Source of the DNA: Moringa oleifera
Lineage: Eukaryota; Streptophyta; Magnoliopsida; Brassicales; Moringaceae
DNA length: 64,000 bases
Assembly (NCBI GenBank): GCA_021397835.1
Contig: JAJFZO010000609.1
Coordinates: 10,852,001 to 10,916,000 of the forward strand
Direction: 5' to 3'
In this document: one piece after another, positions 1 to 10,017 of the stretch
Layout of the letters: each line of letters begins with the position of its first letter
How positions within the stretch are numbered: position 1 is the first letter of the stretch
Made by a program: the position numbers and the translations under genes
The notes under the pieces: model-generated
Databases searched by the model: none
What the model was told of the DNA's origin: nothing
Seen by the model: the letters and a program-made list of their open reading frames with translations, nothing else

Positions 1-80
1 TTGTTTAAGGACTCAACAGTGCCACCAAGTGATGCTTCATAGAGCCTTTGCTCTCTTAGAATTCTTTCTTTTCCCTCCAT
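1..80 (-). CDS. Ankyrin-repeat protein, N-terminal 26 codons only (cut by window edge)
   Basis: The reverse complement starts with ATG at position 80 and reads MEGKERILREQRLYEASLGG and onward without a stop to the edge. It closely matches the start of the ankyrin pseudogene at 2284 (MEGKARIIREQRPYGAALEG), so both belong to one family. I infer the plant ankyrin-repeat membrane protein group (ITN1/BDA1-like), because the neighbouring copy continues into ankyrin repeats. Only the first 26 residues are visible, so it cannot be judged whether this copy is intact. ATG position and spacing are shared with the pseudogene, which supports the start. Confidence 0.55.
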   Translation of the reverse strand, partial: MEGKERILREQRLYEASLGGTVESLN

Positions 81-680
81 TGTGTCTTGGGTGAAGTCTT
101 CCTCTCAATTCCCTAGTTTTGTGATCACCTGTGGCCACAATTTCTGCTTCTTCTGTCATTATTTGTTCTTACTGTACTTTTGCTATTTCCTGCATTATTG
201 GTACTTACTGTCAGGTAGGACTGATGTGTCTTACATCTTGAAATTAAATAGGAGGGAGGTCAAGAATTAGAGTCTAGGAAAAAAATAAAATCCAGCCATT
301 CTCCTTGTCAATACGAGGCTTAATTGCTAACAAAAGTTCGGTGGGTGTTATTGTCTGAACACATGGTAGGCATAGTATCCACATGGTCTCCTAATATTAC
401 AGGAAGTTGAGGAAGCATTTTAGGAAAGATGAAAAAAATAAATCAAAATTAAAGAGGAGATGAATGAAAGGGGTGGTGATGCAATTTGTCATAATCTGTC
501 ATGTGAAGTTGTCTACAAAAAAAAACCAAAACTAAAGAGATGAATGAAAGGACAGGTGGTGCAATTTGTCATAATCTGTCACATGAAGTTGTCTACAAGG
601 TACCTCATTAGAAAAACTGTAGAAAGGCATTGGGATCATTTCACCCAAAAGGGTAAAGTTTTAGGACGACTTCATTTTTA

Positions 681-835
681 ACTTGTAAAGTTAACACATT
701 ATGAGAAAATCATTTTTTTTTCTGAGAACTAGTTGTTAGCATAATAATATAGCATAAATTAACTCTTTATGAACTCTCTTTTTTTTTTTTTTGTTCATAT
801 CTTGTCAATATGGGATCTTAGTCACACATTTATTC
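681..835 (+). repeat. Dispersed repeat family R, copy 1
   Basis: A degenerate copy of a roughly 140-bp element. Shared landmarks in order are TTGTAAAGTTA, a poly-T tract, AAATTAACTCTTTATGAA, and TGGGATCTTAGTCACACAT. Further copies are at about 4550, 5655, 7376 and 9629, all in the same orientation. The class is unknown; no terminal repeats or target duplications were recognised. Confidence 0.5.
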
Positions 836-837
836 CT

Positions 838-1090
838 TTGACAGATTGATTCCACTGCCCCTCTTGTTTCAAGATGAAGAAAGAAACGATCAATCTATGA
901 AACTAGGATTACACTGCGTGGTTCAGGCAAGATGCTTTCCTCCACTTCTTGAAGTCTTTTATGAATGATCAATTTACAAAGAGATAGCCAGAGTACAGGA
1001 TACTGCTGGCAACTGTTTCATGCAACTATGGACATAAAATCCTAACTCTTATGCAGAATTATTCACCACTAACAAGGCTTCAATTCTCAG
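838..1090. repeat. About 250-bp duplicated block X, copy 1
   Basis: Starts at GACAGATTGATT and stays alignable to CCACTAACAAGGCTTC. It matches 7790-8050 at what looks like roughly 80-85 percent identity by eye, in the same orientation. It lies downstream (in minus-strand sense) of the ankyrin pseudogene. It may be old 3'-flank or 3'-UTR duplicated with the ankyrin genes; no coding function is evident. Confidence 0.5.
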
Positions 1091-1329
1091 TTACTGTTAA
1101 GCACCAATGCTCTGTTCCTCTCTCTTAATTTCTTGAATTTTCCTTTTTTTTTTTTTCCTGGATACTTTTTCACACCTCTGCTGCTCTGTTTCTCTAGGTA
1201 ATATATACATTTTTCGGTCACCAAACAGTTGCTGATGTGGACGCTCATTAGCCAGGTGTCAGCTTCCTATTTGTTGGTGAAAGTAGTTGCCTCCACGTCA
1301 GCTACCTTCTATTTCTATTTGCTTTGTCT

Positions 1330-2284
1330 TACAATGCTTCTTTTTGATATGTCCCAATTAGAACTAATAGTTGAGTAGTTCTGGCTTTCCGTTTTTAAAA
1401 TTGCAAGAACGGTGATGGCTTTGGGGTTATTTCTGTGACTTTTGATGTTCATTAATTTTTGAGTCATTTCCCCATTTTCTTTTGGGTTAGCAATGACAAT
1501 CAAGTGCTTATCGAGTGACTGGTTAGGGTTCGGCTCGAATATAATCTCCATTAATGGAAATTCAGAGGTGCAAAGAGGCCGGTGCTTCTTTGCTTTTCTT
1601 TCTCCATTTGAGTCTGTATTTCCTTTCACTTGAATCAAATGGCAGAACATCAGCTGGTACTGAAAAAGAAATTATTTAATAATCATACAGTTACCTAAAT
1701 CTGTTTCAGAGATGTGGCTACATGCAAAATGGTGTTGCCATTGTCTTTGGCATCTAAAACATCATCATCCTTCATGACAGCCTCTTAACAGTTTGACAGC
1801 TTCGAACCTGTTATGTTTGACAGCCAAGTGCAGAAAGGTCTCACCTCCCTCCATGCGTACCCAACCACTTCTGGTTTGGCTCGAACCAACTCTTCTATAA
1901 CATGGATTTGACCTTTCATTACAACCAGATGAAGAGGGGTTCTGCCATCCTCTTCACGGGAAAAATGAGACAGGCATCGGAGTTCTCTTGTAGCAACACC
2001 TTCCCATTGCAACATAGCCCTCGGCTGAGACCAAGTGAAGAGGTAAAAACCCATGGGAGTCCAACTGTTTGGTGAGGTCTGGTTTATGAACTAGCAGTGC
2101 TTTTGCAAAATCTGAGTGATCAAGCATTGCAGCAATGTGCAGCGGAGTTTCATTGAAGCAAGTGGTGCAGACACGCTAGAGTGAGCTTATCTTCTTCAAG
2201 TAACTTGTCTGAGGACTCAACACTGCCTTCAAGTGCTGCCCCATAGGGCCTTTGCTCTCTTATAATTCTTGCTTTTCCCTCCAT
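1330..2284 (-). pseudogene. Ankyrin-repeat protein pseudogene (ITN1/BDA1-like), frameshifted
   Basis: From ATG at 2284 the frame reads MEGKARIIREQRPYGAALEG, then stops. A one-base shift restores NETPLHIAAMLDHSDFAKAL and LPLHLVSAEGY. Another shift gives EEDGRTPLHLVVMKGQ and VIEELVRAKPEVV. A third gives KDDDVLDAKD and GNTILHVATSLKQ just before a stop and a possible donor near 1690. TPLH and LPLHL are ankyrin-repeat hallmarks. A second open segment at 1315-1650 follows a CAG acceptor-like site and may be the old last exon, though I do not recognise its protein. Several frameshifts make a functional product very unlikely. The 80-bp N-terminal copy at the left edge suggests a former tandem pair. 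Confidence 0.75.
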
Positions 2285-3214
2285 TGAGTCCTGAGTGAAG
2301 TCTTCCTCAGAATTCCCAATTTTCCCTAGCCTTATGATCACCTGTGTCCACAGAGGTAATTACTGTATTGTTGTTGCTTACTATTGGGATAGGACTTACC
2401 TGTCTTACAACTGGAAATTAAACAGTGGGTCAAGGGTCAACCAGACCTTTTTGGAGTTAGAGCATCAAGCAGCATGTAATTTATAAAAATAAGAATTTTT
2501 CCTATTTATTTTTACATTTTTTTTCAAAATAAAAAATAGAAACTATACTAATTTGATAAATTAAATCACAGTTGTTAAAAATTTTAAAGAAGACATGCTC
2601 ATATTAGTAAATGTTCCCCTTGTGATGATTTGTAAACCACAAGCAAATACTTCCATGGTTTGCTTTAAGTATGTTATGTTTTAAATCTCTTACCCTGCCA
2701 TGAACGTTAATTCCTGTGATGTAGATGAAACTGGTTCTATCAATTGTTGTTCCAGTGGTGCTACAAGATGTTGTTGTCCAAACAATCCACTTGCCCCACA
2801 GATCTGAGAAATTTATCTATTCATTTTCTGATAAGGCCTGTGGAGCATAAATTTGCCCGTAGTTAGATAAGGCCTCCACCGGCTGTTCTTCCATTTTCTG
2901 ATGAGTGGTTAGCAGCCTTAATTTGAGGCTGCTGGAGAGGTTTGTTAATAATTTCACTCTTTCACAAGAAGAATTAGAATAAAATAAATGAAGTTTTTCA
3001 TTTAAAATGATTGAATAAATTTTTTTTGCATCGCTCACTTGCTCTTAATTTGTTTGATCATGAAGTAGCTATTAGTAATGTAACTTCTAAGATTAATCGA
3101 TACCATACATTTTAAGCTAAGTTTTTTTTAATAGGAAATTTTGACTTGGAAAGTGCTGCTTAGAGTGATTTCAGTACCATTTCATCAATTAAAAATAAAG
3201 TATAAAACAAATTA

Positions 3215-3330
3215 CCTCTTAGTGCAGTGGCACAACACATTTAATAATTTACATTACCTGCCGATAGGTCTAAGGTTCAAATACTCCCCTTTCCTTCTAA
3301 AAAAAGGGATTTATGTGTGAAATAAGACTT
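3215..3330 (+). mobile_element. SINE-like fragment (tRNA-derived promoter boxes)
   Basis: TAGTGCAGTGG at 3220-3230 fits the RNA polymerase III A-box consensus (TRGYNNARNNG) at every position. GGTTCAAATAC at 3274-3284 fits the B-box (GGTTCGANTCC) with two changes. The spacing of about 43 bp between boxes suits a tRNA-derived SINE head. No clear tail or target-site duplication was found, so this is probably an old, truncated insert. It does not fold as a recognisable tRNA. Confidence 0.35.
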
Positions 3331-4549
3331 CATATGAAAATTACCTCGCTTTGGTACAAGACTACACCTACTCAAATACGATAAACGTTGACGAAGATCA
3401 ACTACTCAAATACCAAGAAATAAAAGCTCCAAGATTTCGTTTCTTGCAGAGCGGGATAGTGATCTCTATTATCAATTTCTTTCTTCGCACTTTTTTTACC
3501 AACTTGTCTCTTAAGAAGCCGACTCCCACATAACATTCCTTATGGCCATCTCTATATCAATCATTTCAAAAGGAGTCATTAGATATCTTCAATTTCGAAT
3601 CAACATCTTCTTGTGATTTGTTGCTTGATTCGTGATCAAGCACTAAAAATCTATCAAGTGAAGTTTTTGGTAAACTTTGCTACATGATTTGTGATAAAAA
3701 AAAGTAACGCTGGCCATTAGTTTTCTCCACTAAAGCATGCCCTTGTTTTTTGTCTCTAAAACAGAGCACTGTTTTGGTGACATTAAGAGCTGATAATGGA
3801 GGTATATGTGTTCTATCCGAAATTTGAACAGCGAGATCCATTGAGGGGGATCAAACTACTAGAATAAAATCATGCCCAAACTTGTTACAACGTTGGCCTT
3901 ATTGTGTGCTTCTCTTTTTTTTTTTTTTTAATCTGAAGTTAGCATGTTCATTATCAAAATCAACAAAGGAAGAACTTTCAACATGAGTGAGAAACACTTC
4001 TCTCAAGTAACCCAACATTCTTTGATGGATGAAAGCATTAAGTTACTTTCTATGCTTCTTGGATAGTTGGACAACTTTACGAAAGCAAAATGCTTTTTCA
4101 TCAACCTTTGAAATAGGTCTTGAAGTTCTCTGCTGGCCAGTAAATGGTGAGAGATGAGAGGATTTGCATTCTCATCTCCTTGGATAAATTTGTTGAGATC
4201 TCATATGTTAGAGACGGAATATCCTTGGTGTTGTTGGAGATTTGAATACCAAATCTTTACTTAATGGGATTAAATATCAAATTTTTAAAATTCGATGGCA
4301 ATAATATTTTATACAAAAAAATTAAATTATAATAAAAACACATGATTTATAGCAGTTTACCTTCAATTAAAAATTATTTCTATTTTACAACAAGAAAGAG
4401 AAATAATTTATTTTCTTATTATAGATTTCATTCTTAGTTACTATCAAGCACCAATACTCGTTTTTCTCTCTTAATTTTTTTTTGAATATTTTTTGAATAC
4501 TTTCTTAATTTAGATAATTTTTGAATACTTTTTTAATTTGAATGATTTA

Positions 4550-4695
4550 ATTAATTGTAAAGTTACATAATATATTGTAAATTTTTTTTTTTGTAAAAGT
4601 TAGACTTCAACTCAAATATTTAATTAATTTTTTATAAATTCATTGCCTTTTTTATATTTTGTCAACGTGTGATGTTGTTCACACATCTAACAATT
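4550..4695 (+). repeat. Dispersed repeat family R, copy 2
   Basis: Shares TTGTAAAGTTACATAATATATTG, a poly-T run, a degenerate TAACTCTTTATAAATTCATT segment and CACACATCTAAC with the other R copies. The flank before it (TTTAATTTGAATGATTTAATT) is also shared with the copy at 5655, so these two are closer relatives. Confidence 0.5.
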
Positions 4696-4769
4696 TTTTT
4701 TACTTAAAATATTTTTTAAATAAAAGTATATTATTTTTATTTTGTTATAAATATTTTTTATTTTTAATG

Positions 4770-5170
4770 ATTGGATTATTAATTTAAAATCTATTTTTTG
4801 TATTATTTTTAAAAAGTTAATTTTTTTTTTAATGTTTCACCATTTTTAGTATTTTATGGCTCTTTATTGCATTAGCATTAAGTCGTTATGGTTAAAACTT
4901 TATACACCATATGACATATAATAAAGTATATTTTAAAAATTTATGTGCAATACATGAAACCGATGTGCATTGCATAAAAAAGTTTCATCATTATTAATTT
5001 AAAATTTATTCTTCCTATTTTTAAAGAGATTTTTTTATTATGTTTCACTATTCTTAATTTTTTGACCTTTTTATTATATTAATATTAAAACTTTTACACT
5101 GCATGGCACATAACAAAACATATTTTATATATTACATGAGACTGATATGCATTATACGAAAAGATTTGAT
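4770..5170 (+). repeat. Degenerate tandem duplication of about 200 bp
   Basis: Two adjacent similar units run from about 4770 to 4985 and from about 4988 to 5170. Each contains in order TTAATTTAAAAT, TTTTTAAAGAG or similar, ATGTTTCAC, a TTATTGCATTAGCATTA-like segment, CACATAA/GACATATAATAAA and a TGATATGCATT-like end. A third partial unit start appears near 5885-5945. No coding content. Confidence 0.4.
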
Positions 5171-5654
5171 CTATTTACCATTTAAAATTTACTTAAATTC
5201 GTTTTATTAAAGTTTGATTCAATTAGGTATGTATATAAACTCGATTTGTCGCATTAATTTCTTTAAAATTGTTCTATATCATGAAATGTCTTATTTGAAA
5301 TGATATAATCGATACTGATAATTAATTTAAGTAAATTTTTGATTTTAAAACTTTAATATTTTGATAGAATTCATAGATTTCTATACTTTTTTATGTCTTT
5401 TGTTGTATGTTCTATAATATTTAAAATGGTGAAATCATTTTCATTCGTTGCACTTAAGATGATATCTTCATGTTATTTTTTAGTCGATATTTATCATGTT
5501 ATACATTTATACTTAGTAAATCTATTTTTATATAACATTTTGATAATGACAAGAAACATAAAAAAGAGGTAAGTTATTGTATATGTATTGAGAGAGAGAA
5601 AAGCATGAAAAACAGGTGGGACACATCACTGCAGTGAGATTTTTAATTTGAATG

Positions 5655-5815
5655 ATTTAATTATTTGTAAATTTTCTTAACATATTATAAAACAACAATT
5701 TTTTTTGTTAAGAGTTAGATTTTTAAATCAATGTAAGTTAATTCTTTATAAAGTCATTATTTTTTTTGTAGCTTATCAATTTGGGATCTTGCTCACACAT
5801 CTAATAATTTCTCTT
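5655..5815 (+). repeat. Dispersed repeat family R, copy 3
   Basis: Contains TTGTTAAGAGTTAGATTTTT, AAGTTAATTCTTTATAAAGTCATT and TGGGATCTTGCTCACACAT in the family order. It sits a few hundred bases from the PAL fragment. Confidence 0.5.
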
Positions 5816-6036
5816 GCAATAGAAACATTATTCAAACCAAAGCATATTTTTTTTGTTTTATTATAAATGACCTCTTTTTGTTTTGAGTGATTTGATTATT
5901 AATTTAAAATTTATTTTTTATATTTTTAGAGAGTTTTTTTTTTTAAAATCCGGTTTAAGGGTTTTGGTGAGTTTGACATAACATGTAAGATAGAATCTAA
6001 ATAGCCATACATGCAGAATCTATATAAGCATATAGT

Positions 6037-6862
6037 TACTCGGTCCCCAGTTCAATCCTCACAAATCTATATACTGGGTAAGTCCTGCGTTTCTTGATTC
6101 TGTTTGCAACTGAGAAATCTCCGTTGTAGAACTTCTCTCTTGCCTTTAATACCTCTTCCTCTAGTCTTGCTTTCAGTTCTTCTAAGAATAATGGAATTTT
6201 TTTGAATGTGTAATACCCAGTTTCATCGGCTGTGGTATTTTTTACTGCTCTTTCAACAAGCACTTGCTGCAGTTTCGGCAATAGTGGGTTAGAGGGATTT
6301 GGGGGATCATCGAGATAAGAAAACACCGCCTGGTGATCGATAACCTGTAAGAGTTCTTTCTCGCAGAAGCAAGATTCGAGGAGCGAACCATCTTCTCCAA
6401 GATAAAGGGTTTTCCTCGCCACTTGGGAGATATCCTGTTTCACTAATTCTGTCATGTTCTCCTCCATGCGTCGCAGATCAACTGCTTGACAAAGTGCCAC
6501 TATGAAGGTTCCAGACATGAGCTTCAAGAGTTTGGATGGCTTCTGAGCTTTTTCTTGCTGAGATTAGACCAAGAGAGTTCACATCCTGGTTGTGTTGCTC
6601 AGCACTTTGAACATTGGTTGTGACAGGATTGGCAAGGTACTGGAGCTCAGAGCAATATGCAGCCACGGCTATCTCTGCACCTTTGAATCCGTAATCTAAG
6701 CTTGGATCAGGTCCACCGCAAGTTAGAAGGCAACCCATTGTTGTAATAGATCTTCATGCAATCACTTTCATCCAGCAAGAACTTCATAACAGCAGCTGAT
6801 TCAATTTGACCAGGATGGTGCTTAAGCTCATGAGTCCACGGATCTGCAAACTTGTACTTGCC
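6037..6862 (-). pseudogene. Truncated PAL pseudogene fragment
   Basis: A partial copy of the intact PAL at 10018-12138, in the same orientation. It begins (5' sense) in the region equal to PAL residues about 294-330. It then joins directly to residues about 432 onward, an internal deletion of roughly 310 bp, and ends at the ELGTE motif, about 40 codons before the normal stop. A frameshift near 6530 separates two open segments (6478-6738 and 6036-6527). The start half, including the MIO Ala-Ser-Gly, is missing. The 5' breakpoint (6862) coincides with the terminal repeat of a MITE-like element. It cannot make an active ammonia-lyase. Confidence 0.9.
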
Positions 6863-7176
6863 TATGGGTGAATACGGTTTGGTTCAAATGATGAATCAAA
6901 CGATAACCTTTAAAATTTGAATGGATCAAAACCATAATCAAAACTACTGATTGGTTTATAATTCATGCAAATTTCGAATCAAAATCAAAACCGAATTCTC
7001 AAAAAGATTTCAATTCGGTTTTTAATTAAATTAATTAAAAATATATAAAATAATTTAATTTAAAAATTTTATTTAAAAAATTTTAAAATTTATAAAATAA
7101 TTTAATTTTAAAAATATATATATTTTTAATAAAAATATGATAAATTTTGAATCAACGGTTCAAAACCGTGTACACA
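6862..7176 (+). mobile_element. hAT-type MITE-like element, short copy
   Basis: Starts CTATGGGTGAATACGGTTTGG and ends GGTTCAAAACCGTGTACAC, which are roughly inverted repeats of each other. Both ends are GGTTTGAACC-like and the centre is an AT-rich AATTTAATTTAAAAATT core. The sequence is homologous, in the opposite orientation, to 30025-30554. GTG(T/A)-CACGGTTTGGTTC-like ends are common in non-autonomous plant hAT elements; the assignment is inferred. No target duplication was identified. Confidence 0.5.
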
Positions 7177-7375
7177 AATTCAAAGTTTAAATGTTATCTT
7201 ATGGCAGTGCAAGGCTAGGGAGACAAGGAAAAGAAGAGACCAAACACTATAAAAGGCACATTTACACTTTTAGAGGTGGAGTATGTTGGGGGTGGAGTGA
7301 GTTGGGATTTTAGGCAAGACTACGTTGTTTTAGAATCAGTTTTAGATTTGAAGGGTTTCATGTATGACTTGTATT

Positions 7376-7515
7376 ACCATATTGTAAGGGGCGTGATATT
7401 TTTTTTTAAGAGTTAAATTTTAGCTCAAGAGTATAACATAAGTTAACTCTTTATAAATTCATTATCTTTCAGATATCTTGCAAATGTGGGATCTTACTTA
7501 CACATCTGACAATTT
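7376..7515 (+). repeat. Dispersed repeat family R, copy 4
   Basis: Contains ATTGTAAGGGGCGTGATA, a poly-T run, AAGTTAACTCTTTATAAATT and GTGGGATCTTACTTACACAT in order. This is one of the better preserved copies. Confidence 0.5.
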
Positions 7516-7622
7516 TTTTGTCTACTTGGAACATTTATAAATTCAGCCATTTTTGCAATCAGAAGATTAGATGTTGGAAATCAGGCAGCTTGACGTTTCT
7601 TTTCTACCTTTATGCTTGTAAC

Positions 7623-7800
7623 TCAGTTTTCCCACGTAGCAGTAACTCTTTGTTGCCCAGAATGCAGCAGATATTGTCCAGAAACTTCTTCATCAGCCTG
7701 CTCTATTTCTCGATCAATTCAAATACCCTCCAAAGACACAGCAGGGGTGATGGTTTGCCCTGAGTGCTTTGCTCCATTTTCTTCTCCTCTGACAGATTGA
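7623..7800 (+). other. Open, cysteine-rich segment (possible relict exon)
   Basis: After a CTCAG acceptor-like site at 7619-7623 the frame is open to TGA at 7800. It contains LCCPECSRYCPE and VCPECFAPF, that is, two CPEC pairs that could be half of a zinc-binding fold. I do not recognise the family and found no partner exons. The opposite strand in one frame is also nearly open apart from a stop, so direction is uncertain. It borders the duplicated block X, suggesting it belongs to an old duplicated locus. Confidence 0.2.
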
Positions 7801-8050
7801 TTGCGATGCTCTTTTTGAATCAAGATGAACAAAGAAACAATCAACCTATGAAACTAGGATTGTAGTGCATGGTTCAGCCAACATGCTTGCCTCCACTTCT
7901 TGAAATCTTTACTGCACTGGAATGATCAGTTTACAAAGAGATAACCAGAGTACAAGATACTGCCGGCAACACTTTCATCAACACAACATGCAACCTAAGG
8001 ACATAAAATGCTGACTCTTATGCAGAATGATTCACCACTAATGAGGCTTC
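7790..8050. repeat. About 250-bp duplicated block X, copy 2
   Basis: Matches 838-1090, from GACAGATTGATT through GAAACTAGGATT and CTCTTATGCAGAAT to CCACTAATGAGGCTTC, with small indels. A short ATG-initiated reading frame at its end (MRLLFLTLAMVFV) stops after about 22 codons and is probably meaningless. Confidence 0.5.
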
Positions 8051-9628
8051 TATTCCTCACACTAGCTATGGTGTTTGTGCAGCTGGAGGACAGGCAAAGA
8101 ATGTAGAGAACCATGGGTAGGTGAAACCTTGACTCTGACTCAATTCAGCAAACTCCTCCCACTCTACCTATTTCAATTTCCTCTTCTCAATTTCCCTCTC
8201 TATCTGCGAGCATTGTATGTGTCTGCTTACTGATTTTCCGTATGTGGGTGTGCTGCTGCAGGATTATTACCGTGAGTATCCTGTAACTCTGCCTATCAGG
8301 AGCCCTTACTCAGGAAACCAGATTTGTTTCCAAATAGTATGATCCTGAATCATAGCTGCTTAGTTTGTTATCAGTTCTGTCATGATATCCTAAAATGGGT
8401 TGCATGCTCCAAATCTTCTAATGTATATGCCAATTTTGTTACTACATTCTCAATTTATAATGGTTTTATCAGTTAGATTGTAAGCATAACATAATTGAAA
8501 GTAAATGCAATTCAAATGCCAAAGAAGAGCAAATCTTTTGCTGAGATAAATTGCATTCCAAAAGAAAACCATGTGATAAACAATTAACGAAAATGTCGGA
8601 TTCAATAAAAAATCAAAAAGCTAATTATAAAATGTTGATGGTTAATATGAAAAGGCAAAAAAGAGCGAAATGGGCCTCTGCTTTGAATAGCATTGCTGGT
8701 TTGTGATATTTCATTCTCATTAAAATGGAACTAATAAATTTATTTATTTATTTATTTTGAAAGAAAATGTACAAGAGTTTAGCTAATGCTTACCTAATAT
8801 ACCTCACTGGGAACATTCAGCTTGCATTAACATGTACTAGAGTTTAGTAAAATCAATAATTCAATTTTTTTATTTTATATATTAACATGATAAATTATTA
8901 AAATATTTTTTTAATACTCTAATAAAAATCATCACTAACTCAGATTAATAGAGAATCTAAATCCATGCAGATTAGCTTGTGCCACAATTTGACAACTGGC
9001 TTCGAAGCCCCTGGAAAACTTAACCGGCTCGTGCTGCTTGCATATCCAGAGAATCAACAACGTGCACTAAATGGCTTAGCTATAATGGAAATGCTCCTTG
9101 TATGTATATATATGGCTAGTTGAACTAACGGTGCAACAATAGTTTAAGGAATTCTACCTTTCCTTTCTTAAAATTGCAAGAACATTCATGGCCATGTCTA
9201 TTTAAATTGGATGTTCAAGAGATTTCTGTGACCTTGATTTTCATCAGTTTTTTATTTTGTTCATTTTTTTCAGCCATTTTCCCATTTTCTTTTTAGGTAC
9301 AACTTGTTCAGTTATAAAACCAAGTTCTTATCAAGTAACTTGTTAATTACGCTTTTATTTGAATATAATCTCCACTACTGAAAATTCGTATTTAGTTCGA
9401 GGTGAAAAAAAAGATTGGTCCATCATCGATCTCACAGGTAATCAGAATCCACTTCTTAGATATTTTAAGTAGGCCTCCTGTTTCTTTGCCTTCTAGGGAA
9501 AACCCACTGGCTACACCAACAAAGGATTGTGTTGACATTTTAGGCATTTGAGGTAGGGTTCATGTTTTTTTGTAGGGTAAGATCTATATGCTGTTTTTTT
9601 TGTATCAGCATTTCAGTGAAGTTGATGT
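8051..9628. other. Intergenic with a degenerate ankyrin-gene tail
   Basis: No gene supported. Positions 9165-9400 resemble 1385-1570, the candidate last exon of the ankyrin pseudogene (shared AAAATTGCAAGAAC, CCATTTTCCCATTTTCTTTT, GAATATAATCTCCA). This shows that a third, heavily decayed ankyrin-locus copy once lay here. The remainder is anonymous AT-rich DNA. Confidence 0.5.
9165..9400 (-). pseudogene. Relict of an ankyrin-locus 3' exon
   Basis: Similar by eye to 1385-1570 in the same orientation, with many substitutions and indels. Any reading frame is destroyed. It is supported only by the similarity to the ankyrin pseudogene segment. Confidence 0.35.
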
Positions 9629-9775
9629 TTGTAAAGTTACTTAATATATTGTAAGGAAATAATTTTTTTTAAGAATTACATTTCATTTCAAGAGTATAAC
9701 ATAATTTAATTTTTTATAAATTTATTGTCTTTCTTATTTTTTATCCATGTGGGATCTTGTTCGCATATTATTGTG
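9629..9775 (+). repeat. Dispersed repeat family R, copy 5
   Basis: Contains TTGTAAAGTTACTTAATATATT, poly-T, ATAACATAATTTAATTTTTT and GTGGGATCTTGTTCGCATA in family order, just downstream of the PAL gene. Confidence 0.5.
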
Positions 9776-9949
9776 AACACAACACACAGAGTATTCATGT
9801 ATCTACAGTCTGAGGCAAAGCGACTTCACAAAAGACATTATTGGCATTCCAGAATATGTGTAATCCAATTTAGTTTTTTGAAAACCTAATGGTACCTGAT
9901 TGACTGATTTTGTTTTATTTAGGAAAGGCTGAAATCCAATATAGTTTGC

Positions 9950-9992
9950 TTTTTTTTTTTTTTTTGAGTTACAAACTAACCTTGACTTTATT
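9950..9992 (-). promoter_or_regulatory. PAL polyadenylation signal followed by an A16 tract
   Basis: In PAL sense, AATAAA (9992-9987) lies 26 bp after the stop codon. It is followed 21 bp later by an uninterrupted run of 16 A (9965-9950). The spacing is that of a real poly(A) site. A genomic A-tract at the cleavage position is what a reverse-transcribed mRNA would leave. Confidence 0.6.
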
Positions 9993-10017
9993 GTCATAAC
10001 CTCACAGCAAGCAAAAA

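Larger units (their letters stand above)
81..1329. other. Intergenic, AT-rich, with repeat blocks
   Basis: No supportable gene. Between about 440 and 600 there are two similar direct copies of a segment with GAGATGAATGAAAGG followed by CAATTTGTCATAATCTGTCA. A dispersed-repeat copy lies at 681-835 and a block shared with 7790-8050 at 838-1090. The ORF at 82-270 on the plus strand has no protein-like features. Confidence 0.6.
2285..6036. other. AT-rich intergenic DNA with repeats
   Basis: No gene can be supported. The short ORFs (for example 2817-3038 minus, 3351-3533 plus) lack domain-like composition. The stretch holds a SINE-like fragment (3215-3330), two copies of dispersed repeat R, and a tandem duplication at 4770-5170. 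From 4250 onward it is very AT-rich with long homopolymer runs. Confidence 0.6.

Noticed and set aside
8041..8109. Signal-peptide-like start MRLLFLTLAMVFV
   Set aside because: Stops after about 22 codons and lies at the end of duplicated block X; no continuing exon.
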